From the NCBI RefSeq assembly GCF_016734765.1, contig NZ_JAERQE010000022.1, forward strand, positions 1 to 64,000: a stretch of DNA of 64,000 nt. Direction: 5' to 3'. This stretch comes from Microvirga soli. GTDB lineage: Bacteria; Pseudomonadota; Alphaproteobacteria; Rhizobiales; Beijerinckiaceae. Shown here in pieces: positions 42,903-51,407 of the stretch. A program made the position numbers and the translations under genes. Below the pieces are notes generated by a model. That model was given only the letters and a program-made list of their open reading frames with translations, was not told the DNA's origin and did no database searches. Within the stretch, counting starts at the first letter, position 1, and each line of letters begins with the position of its first letter.

Positions 42903-43715
42903 ATGAAGTCCCTTCTCCACGCCGTGCCGCAATTCGCCGTCGAACTTCCCTACTACGTCCCTGCCGGCAACGAGTGCGTCCTCTTCGAGCTCGCCTGGCG
43001 CAAGCGCCTGCCGCTGCTCCTGAAGGGTCCGACGGGCTGCGGCAAGACCCGGTTCGTGGCGTACATGGCATCCCGCCTCGGCCTGCCGCTGCATACCGTG
43101 TCCTGCCATGACGATCTCACCGCCGCCGACTTGACGGGACGTTACCTTCTCAAGGGCGGCGACACGGTCTGGGCTGATGGCCCGCTGACCTGCGCCGTGC
43201 GCGAGGGCGGCATCTGCTACCTCGACGAGATCGTGGAGGCGCGCAAGGACGTGACCGTCGTGCTCCATCCGCTGACGGACGACCGCCGCATCCTTCCCCT
43301 CGACCGCACGGGCGAGGAATTGCAGGCGCCGGACTCCTTCATGCTCGTGGTCTCCTACAACCCTGGTTACCAGACCCTGCTCAAGTCCCTGAAGCCTTCG
43401 ACCCGCCAGCGCTTCGTCGCCATAGAGTTCGACTTCCTTCCCATCGATCAGGAGATCGCCGTCGTTGTCTCGGAGAGCGGTTTGTCGGCGGAGCGCGTTC
43501 GTCCCCTTCTCCTGCTGGCCCGCCGTCTGCGCGCGCTGAAAGGCCAGGACCTGGAGGAAGGCGTCTCGACGCGGCTGCTGGTCTACTGCGCCTCCCTGAT
43601 CGCGGCGGGCGTCAATCCGGAGGAGGCAGTCACCGCGACCATGATCGAGCCGCTCACCGACGATCTCGACGTCAAGAAAGCCCTGCTCGAGGTCGCCCGC
43701 GCGACGCTCGCCTGA
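42903..43715 (+). CDS. norQ: MoxR-type AAA ATPase NorQ
   Basis: A 270-residue AAA+ protein: Walker A LKGPTGCGKTRFVAYMA, Walker B GICYLDEIVEARKDV and sensor I SYNPGYQTL. With NorD it inserts non-haem iron into NorB. It follows norB after 63 bases and precedes norD by 14. Confidence 0.93.
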   Translation: MKSLLHAVPQFAVELPYYVPAGNECVLFELAWRKRLPLLLKGPTGCGKTRFVAYMASRLGLPLHTVSCHDDLTAADLTGRYLLKGGDTVWADGPLTCAVREGGICYLDEIVEARKDVTVVLHPLTDDRRILPLDRTGEELQAPDSFMLVVSYNPGYQTLLKSLKPSTRQRFVAIEFDFLPIDQEIAVVVSESGLSAERVRPLLLLARRLRALKGQDLEEGVSTRLLVYCASLIAAGVNPEEAVTATMIEPLTDDLDVKKALLEVARATLA

Positions 43716-43729
43716 CCTGGAGACCCGCC

Positions 43730-45643
43730 ATGCTCGACTTCCTGGAACTCGAGGAGACCGTCGGCCAGTTCTGGCACCGTCTGGTCGGACGCGCGGTGAC
43801 CTATCCGCACCATCCCGGGCTTGGTGTCTCGCTCGACGAAGTCCGCGCCTCCCTCCCGGTCTTCTTTCGCGGCCTCGGCGGCGAGGCCGGCGTGCAGTTG
43901 GCCGGCACCGCGTCCCGAGCCTCGTCCCACCGCTTGAACCTTCTCCAACGGATCGGCGTCGCCGAGGAGCGGCTAGAGCAGCCGGGGCGCAATGCGGCCA
44001 CCCTCTTCCTCCCACCGAAGATCGAGATCTTTCCTTCGAGCGCGCTGAACCGCTCGCTCTATTTCTGGCTGGCGGCCTACTTCGCCTATGTCCCGACCGA
44101 AACGATCAACGAGGCCGATCCGCTGCGCCGGGATCTTCTGGTTCTCCGGAGGGTGCAGGAGACGGTCGCCACCGTTCTGGCGGAGTGCCCCGGTCTGACA
44201 AGGACCTACACCGAGCTTTGCGCTGCAATGCGCGAGGCCCGGCCTCAGCGGCCCCTCCCGGCATCCGAAGGCAAGGTTGAGAGCATTGTCCTCTCGCTTT
44301 TGGGCGACAACACCGCGACGCTGCCTCCCCTTTGGGACATGATGATTGACGACGCCGGTTTGCCGTTTCAAGCCCCTGCGGGCTATCAGCCGTTCCTGCC
44401 GGTTCCGCTCTGGGGCGACACCTGGACCCGCACAGCCGGGGCGGCAAACCGCAACGGCGATGAGCCTGCGGGACAGGGCGACCTTGCCGCATCGGACACG
44501 CGCAAGCGCTTCGCAGCACGGCGCGAAGCGGACCAGGCCCAGCGCAGCGATCCGTTCATCCTGAACCGCTTCGAGAAGATCCTGGCCATGGCGGAGATGG
44601 TCAACGTCAACCGGCCCTCGGACGATGACGAGGACGAAAACGCCGAGAAAGCCTTGGAAGAGATGGAGGAGATTCCGCTCTCCAATCACAAGGGCAAGCC
44701 GGCGACCAAGCTCAAGTTCGACCTCGACCTGCCCCCCGAAGCCGTGGACACCACGAGCCTGACGGCGGATCTGACCTATCCGGAGTGGGACTACACCCGC
44801 AAGGCCTATCTGCCGGGTCACTGTCGCGTGCTGGCAGCCCGGGCCTCGGATGAGGGTGAGGCCTGGGAGGCTGACGACGAGGCCCGTCGGCTGATCCGAC
44901 GTGTCCGCCGGCAGTTCGAGGCGCTGCGGCCGAAGCATGAGATCCTGCGGGCGCAGCCGGATGGTGAGGAAATCGACATCGACGCACTGGTGCGCGCCCG
45001 CAGCGACCTGCTTTCGGGGGGATCCGGCTCTGAGCGCGTTCACCTCGCCAGCAGGCGTCAGGCTCATGATCTCGCCGTGACGCTCTTGGTCGACGTCTCG
45101 CTTTCGACGGATGCATGGATCGACAACCGACGCGTGCTCGACGTGGAAAAGGAGGCGCTGTTGGTGCTGGCACACGGACTGGCCGCCTGCGGCGACTCCC
45201 ATTCCATCCTGACCTTTACCTCGCGCCGCCGTTCCTGGGTGCGTGTGGAGACTGTCAAGGACTTCGACGAACCCATGAGCCAGGCCGTCGAGCGGCGCAT
45301 CGCGTCCCTGAAGCCGGGCTACTACACCCGCATCGGTGCGGGAATCCGCCATGCAACGGCCAAACTGGCGGAGCGTCCGAACCGCCAGCGCCTGTTGCTT
45401 GTGCTGACCGATGGCAAGCCGAACGACGTCGACTACTACGAGGGCCGCTTTGGCATCGAGGACACCCGCCGCGCCGTCATGGAAGCTCGCCGCGCCGGGA
45501 TCACCGTCTTCGGCGTGACGGTGGACCGGGAAGCGCAGTCGTACTTCCCGACGCTCTTCGGCCGCGGCGGCTACGCAATCGTCGGCGAGATAGCGAGGCT
45601 GCCCTCGGCCCTGCCGTCCATTTACCGCCAACTCCTCAGGTAG
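43730..45643 (+). CDS. norD: NorD, VWA-domain protein
   Basis: A 637-residue protein with an acidic linker (DDDEDENAEKALEEMEEI, around residue 303-320) and a C-terminal von Willebrand A domain (TLLVDVSLSTDAWI with the MIDAS DxSxS, and LVLTDGKPNDVDYY). It partners NorQ in maturing NO reductase. It ends the norCBQD operon; a strong terminator follows at 45659-45696. Confidence 0.93.
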   Translation: MLDFLELEETVGQFWHRLVGRAVTYPHHPGLGVSLDEVRASLPVFFRGLGGEAGVQLAGTASRASSHRLNLLQRIGVAEERLEQPGRNAATLFLPPKIEIFPSSALNRSLYFWLAAYFAYVPTETINEADPLRRDLLVLRRVQETVATVLAECPGLTRTYTELCAAMREARPQRPLPASEGKVESIVLSLLGDNTATLPPLWDMMIDDAGLPFQAPAGYQPFLPVPLWGDTWTRTAGAANRNGDEPAGQGDLAASDTRKRFAARREADQAQRSDPFILNRFEKILAMAEMVNVNRPSDDDEDENAEKALEEMEEIPLSNHKGKPATKLKFDLDLPPEAVDTTSLTADLTYPEWDYTRKAYLPGHCRVLAARASDEGEAWEADDEARRLIRRVRRQFEALRPKHEILRAQPDGEEIDIDALVRARSDLLSGGSGSERVHLASRRQAHDLAVTLLVDVSLSTDAWIDNRRVLDVEKEALLVLAHGLAACGDSHSILTFTSRRRSWVRVETVKDFDEPMSQAVERRIASLKPGYYTRIGAGIRHATAKLAERPNRQRLLLVLTDGKPNDVDYYEGRFGIEDTRRAVMEARRAGITVFGVTVDREAQSYFPTLFGRGGYAIVGEIARLPSALPSIYRQLLR

Positions 45644-45658
45644 ACAGCACCGCGATAC

Positions 45659-45696
45659 GAAAGGAGCGGCCATCCGGATCGATGGCCGCTCCTTTC
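45659..45696. terminator. Bidirectional terminator between norD and hemN
   Basis: GAAAGGAGCGGCCAT (45659-45673) and ATGGCCGCTCCTTTC (45682-45696) pair perfectly, 15 bp, around an 8-base loop. The outer A and T runs serve as tracts in both directions for the convergent genes. Confidence 0.8.
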
Positions 45697-45715
45697 ACCT
45701 TTTCCGGGACATCCT

Positions 45716-47068
45716 TCACACGGCGCGGCTGTGCGTTCGCCCCGACGCTCCGAGATAGACGTCAAACGCGGATGCGACGGTCCTGACCAGGAAACGCGTG
45801 TCGTCGTTCACCGACAGCAGGTTTCCGTCGAAACGGATGATACCGTCCTGCTCCAGCACTCGAAGCCGGGGAATTGCTTGCAGGATGGTCTCCGGAGCGG
45901 TGCCGTGCCGGCTGCACACCTCCTGCACGTCGACCCGGAAGTCGCACATCACCCGCTCGATCAGGTCGGCCCTGAGACGGTCGTCCGCAGTCAGCGCATA
46001 GCCCTTCGCCGTCCCCAGCTCTCCTCGCGAGATGCGTTCGGCATAGCGTCCCAGCACGACCTCGTTCTGGGCGTAGCCCTGCGTCAGCCGTCCGATGGCG
46101 GAAGCGCCGAAGCCGATCAGCACATCGCTCGGATCGGTGGTGTAACCCTGGAAGTTGCGGTGCAGGACGCCGTCGGCCTGGGCCTGCACCATCGAATCCT
46201 CCGGCAGCGCGTAATGATCGAGCCCGATCCGGCGGTATCCGGCCTGGATCAATGCCCCGGCAATCGCCTCGGCCTGCTCGTAGCGGGCAGCGCCGTTCGG
46301 CAGTGCGGACTCGTCGATCCTGCGCTGGTGCTTCTTGAACGTCGGGACATGCGCATAGCCGAAGACGGAGAAGCGCTCGGGGCGGAGTTGGATGCTCTGC
46401 CGCACGGTCTCGATGCAGGACTCGACCGTCTGGTGCGGCAGGCCATAGATGAGATCGAAGTTGACCCCGCGGATGCCCGCCTCCCTCAGGCCAGTCGTGG
46501 CCCTCGCCGTCTGCTCGAAGCTCTGGATGCGGTTGATCGCGCGCTGCACGACCGGATCGAAGCTCTGCACGCCGAGGCTGGCACGGGTCACGCCCGCCTC
46601 GCCCAGGGCGGCGGTCATGGTGCGGGTGAGCGTGCGCGGATCGATCTCGACGGCGATCTCCGCGCCGTCACCAAGGGAGAACCTCTGCCGCATGAGATCG
46701 ATCAGGCCGATGAACTCGGCGGGTTCCATGATGGTCGGCGTGCCTCCACCGAAGTGCACGTGACCCACCGGCAGTGGAGCGCTCAGGCGGTCGGCGGCGA
46801 GGCCGATCTCACGGCGGAGGACGTCCAGATAGTCGACGATGGGTGCGTCCCGCTGCGTGATCGTGGTGTGACAACCGCAATACCAGCACATGGAGCGGCA
46901 GAAGGGCACGTGAAGGTACAGCGATGCCGTCGTTCCGCCCGGGATGGCGGAGAGCCACTCCCCGTAAGCCTCATGCCGTATGGCGTCCGAGAACTGCGGC
47001 GCTGTCGGGTAGCTCGTGTAGCGGGGAAGCCGCTCCTCCCCGTATCGCGCTCTCAGGTCGTCTCTCAT
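45716..47068 (-). CDS. hemN: Oxygen-independent coproporphyrinogen III oxidase
   Basis: A 450-residue radical SAM enzyme, with PFCRSMCWYCGC (CxxxCxxC for the 4Fe-4S cluster), VHFGGGTPTIM and GFGASAIG. It makes protoporphyrinogen without oxygen and supplies haem for the nitrate, nitrite and NO enzymes. ATG at 47068 (GGGAG eight bases upstream) is chosen; an ATG-like start near 47134 would lie before the transcription start (about 47125) set by the NNR box. Convergent with norD and divergent from nirK. Confidence 0.93.
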   Translation of the reverse strand: MRDDLRARYGEERLPRYTSYPTAPQFSDAIRHEAYGEWLSAIPGGTTASLYLHVPFCRSMCWYCGCHTTITQRDAPIVDYLDVLRREIGLAADRLSAPLPVGHVHFGGGTPTIMEPAEFIGLIDLMRQRFSLGDGAEIAVEIDPRTLTRTMTAALGEAGVTRASLGVQSFDPVVQRAINRIQSFEQTARATTGLREAGIRGVNFDLIYGLPHQTVESCIETVRQSIQLRPERFSVFGYAHVPTFKKHQRRIDESALPNGAARYEQAEAIAGALIQAGYRRIGLDHYALPEDSMVQAQADGVLHRNFQGYTTDPSDVLIGFGASAIGRLTQGYAQNEVVLGRYAERISRGELGTAKGYALTADDRLRADLIERVMCDFRVDVQEVCSRHGTAPETILQAIPRLRVLEQDGIIRFDGNLLSVNDDTRFLVRTVASAFDVYLGASGRTHSRAV

Positions 47069-47159
47069 CGCGATGGCTCCCATTGGAGACGCTGTCCACG
47101 TCGGGTGCGTCGGGTCGATGGCTTGCGAGTACATCTACGGCCGTTTGTCGCCGCCTTCA

Positions 47160-47173
47160 TTGAGCTTGCTCAA
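47160..47173. promoter_or_regulatory. NNR-type box, hemN promoter (perfect palindrome)
   Basis: TTGAGCTTGCTCAA is a perfect 14-bp palindrome. Its centre lies 41.5 bases from the predicted leftward start (47125), with TAGATG at -10. Confidence 0.75.
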
Positions 47174-47217
47174 TTTATCCGAAAGCCATTCGCCAGGCTT
47201 TGCATTCGTCCCGTTAT

Positions 47218-47231
47218 TTGCGTTGCAACAA
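47218..47231. promoter_or_regulatory. NNR-type box, nirK promoter
   Basis: TTGCGTTGCAACAA fits TTG-N8-CAA. TACAGC lies at the expected -10 (47253-47258), giving a start near 47266 and a 54-base leader before nirK. Confidence 0.75.
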
Positions 47232-47319
47232 ATTACCCCTGCCCCAGGAGTGTACAGCTTAAGCATCCGATGACGGACCAATTCCGATCCGCCAGGCGGT
47301 CCCACGAAGGAGGGTTACG

Positions 47320-48432
47320 ATGAAAGCTCTGAAGATCTCGGGACGCCGGCCGCTGCTTGCGACCGTTGCGGTTCTCGCCCTGGGCGCGGCGGCCCTGCTC
47401 GCCCAGCCCCTGCCCGCCAATGCCGGCGACAAGTACGCCGCTGCCACACCGCACGTGCACAGCCACTCGGATGCCAGCGGCACCGTGGCGGCCCCAATCA
47501 ACGTGGTGCGCCTGCCTACCGACTTGCCCGGTCCCATCGGCAAGCGTGGCCCGCAGCGCGTGAAGGTCGACCTGGACACCACAGAGGTAACGGGCCAGTT
47601 GGCGGACGGGACGACCTACCACTACTGGACCTTCAACAACAAGGTTCCGGGTCCCTTCGTCCGGGTGAGGGTTGGCGACACGGTCGAGGTCAAGCTGAAG
47701 AACGACGACGACAGCCTCATGATGCACAACGTCGACTTCCATGCGGTCACCGGCCCCGGCGGCGGCGCCAAGGCCACGGAAGCGGCTCCCGGCGAGACCC
47801 GCGGCTTCGAGTTCAAGGCGCTCAACCCCGGCCTCTACGTCTATCACTGCGCAACACCCACGGTCGCCCAGCACATCGCCAACGGCATGTACGGACTGAT
47901 CCTGGTGGAGCCGGAAGAGGGCTTGCCGAAGGTCGACCGTGAGTTCTACGTCATGCAGGGCGAGATCTACACCGAGCAGGCCTACGGCACGAAGGGCCAT
48001 GCCGAGGAGAGCATCGACAAGCTCCTCAGCGAGCGCCCCGAGTACTTCATCTTCAACGGCAGCACCGACGCCCTGAAGAAGAACCCGCTCAAGGCGAACG
48101 TCGGCGAGATGGTGCGGATCTACTTCGGCGTCGGCGGCCCGAACTACACCTCGTCCTTCCACGTGATCGGCGAGATCTTCGACAAGGCCTATCCGATGGC
48201 TTCGCTCAGCTCGCCGCTGAAGGACGTCCAGACAATCACCACGCCTCCCGGAGGAGCCAGCGTCGTCGACTTCAAGCTCGAGGTGCCCGGCAACTACATC
48301 CTGGTCGACCATGCCCTGAGTCGCGTCGAGCGCGGACTGGCCGGCATCCTCCAAGTCGAGGGCCCGCAGAACGAGGCGGTCTTCAAGGACTACAACCCGC
48401 AGAAATCGGCACAGTCGACCGGCGGCCACTAG
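47320..48432 (+). CDS. nirK: Copper-containing nitrite reductase
   Basis: A 370-residue periplasmic trimeric enzyme reducing nitrite to NO. Signal peptide ends near PANAG (about 36). Type 1 copper ligands His136, Cys177, His185 and Met190; type 2 site His141, His176 and a C-terminal domain His (SSFHVIG); catalytic Asp139 in HNVDFH. A His-rich N-terminal HVHSHSD (about 45-51) after the signal may bind copper. GGAGG precedes the ATG. Pseudoazurin (36.5 kb) is its likely donor. Confidence 0.96.
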   Translation: MKALKISGRRPLLATVAVLALGAAALLAQPLPANAGDKYAAATPHVHSHSDASGTVAAPINVVRLPTDLPGPIGKRGPQRVKVDLDTTEVTGQLADGTTYHYWTFNNKVPGPFVRVRVGDTVEVKLKNDDDSLMMHNVDFHAVTGPGGGAKATEAAPGETRGFEFKALNPGLYVYHCATPTVAQHIANGMYGLILVEPEEGLPKVDREFYVMQGEIYTEQAYGTKGHAEESIDKLLSERPEYFIFNGSTDALKKNPLKANVGEMVRIYFGVGGPNYTSSFHVIGEIFDKAYPMASLSSPLKDVQTITTPPGGASVVDFKLEVPGNYILVDHALSRVERGLAGILQVEGPQNEAVFKDYNPQKSAQSTGGH

Positions 48433-48459
48433 AACGAACGATAAGAAGCGGCCGCATCC

Positions 48460-48483
48460 TGGCCCGGGCGCAAGCCCGGGCCA
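48460..48483. terminator. Bidirectional terminator between nirK and moeA
   Basis: TGGCCCGGGC and GCCCGGGCCA pair perfectly around GCAA. It lies between the convergent nirK and moeA genes. No T-tract is visible, so efficiency rests on the GC stem. Confidence 0.65.
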
Positions 48484-48498
48484 CTTCGTTCGAGGGCA

Positions 48499-49734
48499 TC
48501 AAACCGAGAAGCCGTCCCGGAACGGATGGAACATGACTTCGTCTCCCTGCTCCACCGGAGCATGAAGCGGCTCGATGCGCACGAGTCCGTCCGCTGCGCC
48601 GATAGGCTTGAGGCGGGCCGAGCCTCCGCGGCCGAGGATCTCGACCGCCCAGCCGCCGTTGACCTGGACGATGCGGGCGGGCGCGAACTCGGTTCGTCCC
48701 GGTCGTCGGTTGAAGGCATGCATCAGCGGAAGACGCATGACGGATAGAGGAAGTGCCCGGCGTCCGTCCAACGCGGCCAATACGGCACTTCCGAGGAGCA
48801 GCCACGACACGAGGGCAGCCACCGGGTTCCCCGGAAGACCAAGGTAGGTCGTTGGACCGATGGAGCCGATCACGGCAGGCTTGCCGGGCTTGAGCGCGAC
48901 CTTGAGGGTTTCGCCTCTTCCCCTAGCCCCGACGAGCGCAACCATCGAATGGTCCTCGTCGCCGACCGAGACACCGCCCGTCGTGACGATCAGGTCGCAG
49001 CGGCGGGCAAGCTCAGAGAGGGCTCCGGCAATCAGTTGCGGGTCGTCTCCCACGATTCCCCCGTCCACGACGTCTGCCCCCGACTGGCGCGCAAGCGCAA
49101 GGATCATCGGGCGGTTGGAATCGAAGAACGAAGCCTCAGACAGCCGCTCGCCCTGGGAGCGAAGTTCGTTGCCCGTCGAGAGGACGCCGATCCGTACCTT
49201 GCGTCGTACGCAGGTCCGTTCGAAGCCTTGTGCGGCGAGCAGGGCGACGTGACGCGCATCGATGCGCTCGCCCCGCTGGAGCAGCACCTCCCCAGCCTGA
49301 ACGTCCTCGCCCCGCCGACGGATGTTGTCGCCGGATCTGGCCATCCGGGTTAGGACGATCCTGCCGCCGCCATGGACGACATGCTCCTGCATCACCACGG
49401 CATCGGCACCATGGGGGATCCTCGCGCCCGTGAGAACGCGCAAGGCACTTCCCTGCGGCAGGGGCAGTTCCTCGTCACCCGCCGCCATGCGCCCTGCGAT
49501 GCCCAGGGCAGTGCCCGATGGCAACCCGTCACCTGCCGTCAGGGCATAGCCGTCCATGGCCGACTGGTCGAACGGTGGCAGCGGCAGGACCGACATCACC
49601 GGCAACGCCAATGTCCGACCGATGGCATCGCCCAGGGAAACCTCCTCATGCTCCTCGATGACGGAAGCATATGCCGCTGCCCGGGAGCAGGCCTGCTCGA
49701 TCGGGATCAGGCCATCGGGCGAGTCGCAGGACAT
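48499..49734 (-). CDS. moeA: Molybdopterin molybdenumtransferase MoeA
   Basis: A 411-residue protein in the MoeA fold: PPFDQSAMDGYAL, AGDEELPLPQGSALRVLTGARIPHGADAVVMQE, GVLSTGNEL and TTGGVSVGDEDHS. It inserts molybdate into adenylated molybdopterin. It sits at the end of the nap operon, 29 bases after the DUF4142 gene, so it likely supplies cofactor to NapA. ATG at 49734 gives the family start; an upstream extension overlaps the DUF4142 gene. It converges on nirK. Confidence 0.9.
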   Translation of the reverse strand: MSCDSPDGLIPIEQACSRAAAYASVIEEHEEVSLGDAIGRTLALPVMSVLPLPPFDQSAMDGYALTAGDGLPSGTALGIAGRMAAGDEELPLPQGSALRVLTGARIPHGADAVVMQEHVVHGGGRIVLTRMARSGDNIRRRGEDVQAGEVLLQRGERIDARHVALLAAQGFERTCVRRKVRIGVLSTGNELRSQGERLSEASFFDSNRPMILALARQSGADVVDGGIVGDDPQLIAGALSELARRCDLIVTTGGVSVGDEDHSMVALVGARGRGETLKVALKPGKPAVIGSIGPTTYLGLPGNPVAALVSWLLLGSAVLAALDGRRALPLSVMRLPLMHAFNRRPGRTEFAPARIVQVNGGWAVEILGRGGSARLKPIGAADGLVRIEPLHAPVEQGDEVMFHPFRDGFSV

Positions 49735-49763
49735 GGCTTGGGCGGACTCCGTCGCGATCCCGC

Positions 49764-50312
49764 TCAAGGCGTGACCGCCTCGTACATCCTCTGCGCGCCT
49801 TCCTGCTGCCGCTGCAACTCGGGAAGGACCTGCTCGGCGAACGCCTTGATCTCCGCTGACGGACTGCGAGCTGCCGCACGGTAGATCCCGATCTCCTGCC
49901 CGAGCGCCTGGAGCTGGATTTCCGCGTAGCGTCGGCTCAGCGCGAGGTAGTCGAGAGGCTCGAGGTTCTCGATGATGACCTGGTGCTCGAACTCCTTCAC
50001 GGACGGGAGCGGCAGGCTGCGCTCCTTGGCGAAGGCCTCGATCCTTTGCAGGAGCCCGAGGCGAAAGTCGGCGGCCGCGGCCGCGAAGTTCCTGACCTCC
50101 GGCCTCGTCTCGCGGTTGGCTGCCAGCTTGGCGGCCTGGCCCTGGAGTGTGGCGGAGCTGTAGGCCAGCCGCAGGAACTCCTGCGGCTCGATGGCGCGGG
50201 TCTGGGCAGGAGCGCTGGATGTCCCCTGTGCTTGCGCCCAAGCGGCCGGGCTTGCGCCGGAAAGCGCGACCCCGATGGTCAGGGCGAAAATGAGTGGCCT
50301 CTGGGCTATCAT
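49764..50312 (-). CDS. DUF4142 exported protein
   Basis: A 182-residue protein with a signal peptide (ending near AWAQAQ, about 28) and the helical DUF4142 fold: FLRLAYSSATLQGQAAKLAANRE rendered partly here, FAAAAADFRLGLLQRIEAF, and LGQEIGIYRAAARSPSAEIKAFAEQVLPEL. The family is often ferritin-like and linked to oxidative stress. It lies four bases after napC and before moeA, so it is part of the nap transcript. Function unknown. Confidence 0.8.
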   Translation of the reverse strand: MIAQRPLIFALTIGVALSGASPAAWAQAQGTSSAPAQTRAIEPQEFLRLAYSSATLQGQAAKLAANRETRPEVRNFAAAAADFRLGLLQRIEAFAKERSLPLPSVKEFEHQVIIENLEPLDYLALSRRYAEIQLQALGQEIGIYRAAARSPSAEIKAFAEQVLPELQRQQEGAQRMYEAVTP

Positions 50313-50316
50313 GCGT

Positions 50317-50934
50317 TTACTGCCATCCCGGGACGCCCGACATGTCGGGTAGTTTGTGCGCGATGCCCTTGTGGCAATCGATACAGGTCTTTTCTCCAGA
50401 GAACAGGAAGCGCTCGTGTGCCGACGCCGCGCGCGGGTTCTGCTTCACAAGATCCATGGATTCCGAACTGTGGCAGTTGCGGCATTCGAGCGAGTCGTTG
50501 GCCTTCATGCGCTCCCATTCGCGCTCGGCGAGATGCTTGCGCATGGCCAGGAACTTGTCCCGCGTGTCGATGGACCCGAAGATGTGGCCCCAGACCTCCT
50601 TCGAGGCCTGCATTTTGCGGGCGATCTTGTTGGTCCACTCATGGGGGACGTGACAGTCGGGGCATCCCGCCCGTACGCCGGACCGGTTGGTGAAGTGGAT
50701 CGTGCCCTTGAGTTCCTCGAAGACGTTGGCCTGCATTTCATGGCAGCCCACGCAGAACTTTTCCGTGTTGGTGTATTCGAGCGCGGTGTTGAACCCGCCC
50801 CAGAAGATGACACCTGCCACAAATCCTCCAAGCGTGAGGAAGGCAAGACTGAGATAGGCGGGCGGGCTCAGTGCCGTCCTGACCCAGCGATTTCCCCGGA
50901 ACCAGCCCCAAGCCCGCGCGATCCCAGCCGCCAT
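50317..50934 (-). CDS. napC: Tetrahaem quinol dehydrogenase NapC
   Basis: A 205-residue NapC/NirT protein with one N-terminal membrane helix and four haem motifs: CVGCHE, CPDCH, CRNCHS and CIDCHK. It passes electrons from quinol to NapAB. Its ATG overlaps the napB stop (TGATG). Confidence 0.94.
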   Translation of the reverse strand: MAAGIARAWGWFRGNRWVRTALSPPAYLSLAFLTLGGFVAGVIFWGGFNTALEYTNTEKFCVGCHEMQANVFEELKGTIHFTNRSGVRAGCPDCHVPHEWTNKIARKMQASKEVWGHIFGSIDTRDKFLAMRKHLAEREWERMKANDSLECRNCHSSESMDLVKQNPRAASAHERFLFSGEKTCIDCHKGIAHKLPDMSGVPGWQ

Positions 50935-51407
50935 CAGTGCCTCCCCCGTGCAGGCTGCCGTTCAGGCTCCGTGATGGCATCCATATCGGTGAAGATGTTA
51001 TCGACGAGAGGCTTTGCGGTGGTCTGCGGGACGTGACAGGCGACGCACACGTAGCGCCGCGGGGCCAGGCCGCCGAGGGTGTTGCCGGCACGGTCCTGGT
51101 AGTGCGTGACGCTGATCATCGGGGCTTGGCTCTGCTCGGTGAACTTGCGCGCATGGCACGACATGCACTTGTTGGCGTTAAGGTCGACGGCATAGCCCTC
51201 GATGGAGTGTGGGATCACGGGAGGCTGGTCGGGATAGTTGCGGCCCACGCGCACGTCATCGGTGACCTGTCGCTGCATCGGCGGAGCCGGAACTTCCCTC
51301 GTGAAGGGCTCAGGCCCGCGCAGGCGCGGCGCATCCTGAGCAAGGATCGCCCCCGCAGCCAGGCAGGGCACGATGCTGATCAGTCCCAGGAAAACACCAC
51401 GCCTCAT
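50934..51407 (-). CDS. napB: Dihaem cytochrome NapB
   Basis: A 157-residue periplasmic small subunit. Signal peptide about residues 1-23; haem motifs CMSCHARKF and [10 protein letters not shown]; the axial-ligand stretch [11 protein letters not shown] is typical. ATG at 51407 overlaps the napA stop by four bases (ATGA); a longer open frame upstream lies within napA. Confidence 0.94.
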   Translation of the reverse strand: MRRGVFLGLISIVPCLAAGAILAQDAPRLRGPEPFTREVPAPPMQRQVTDDVRVGRNYPDQPPVIPHSIEGYAVDLNANKCMSCHARKFTEQSQAPMISVTHYQDRAGNTLGGLAPRRYVCVACHVPQTTAKPLVDNIFTDMDAITEPERQPARGRH

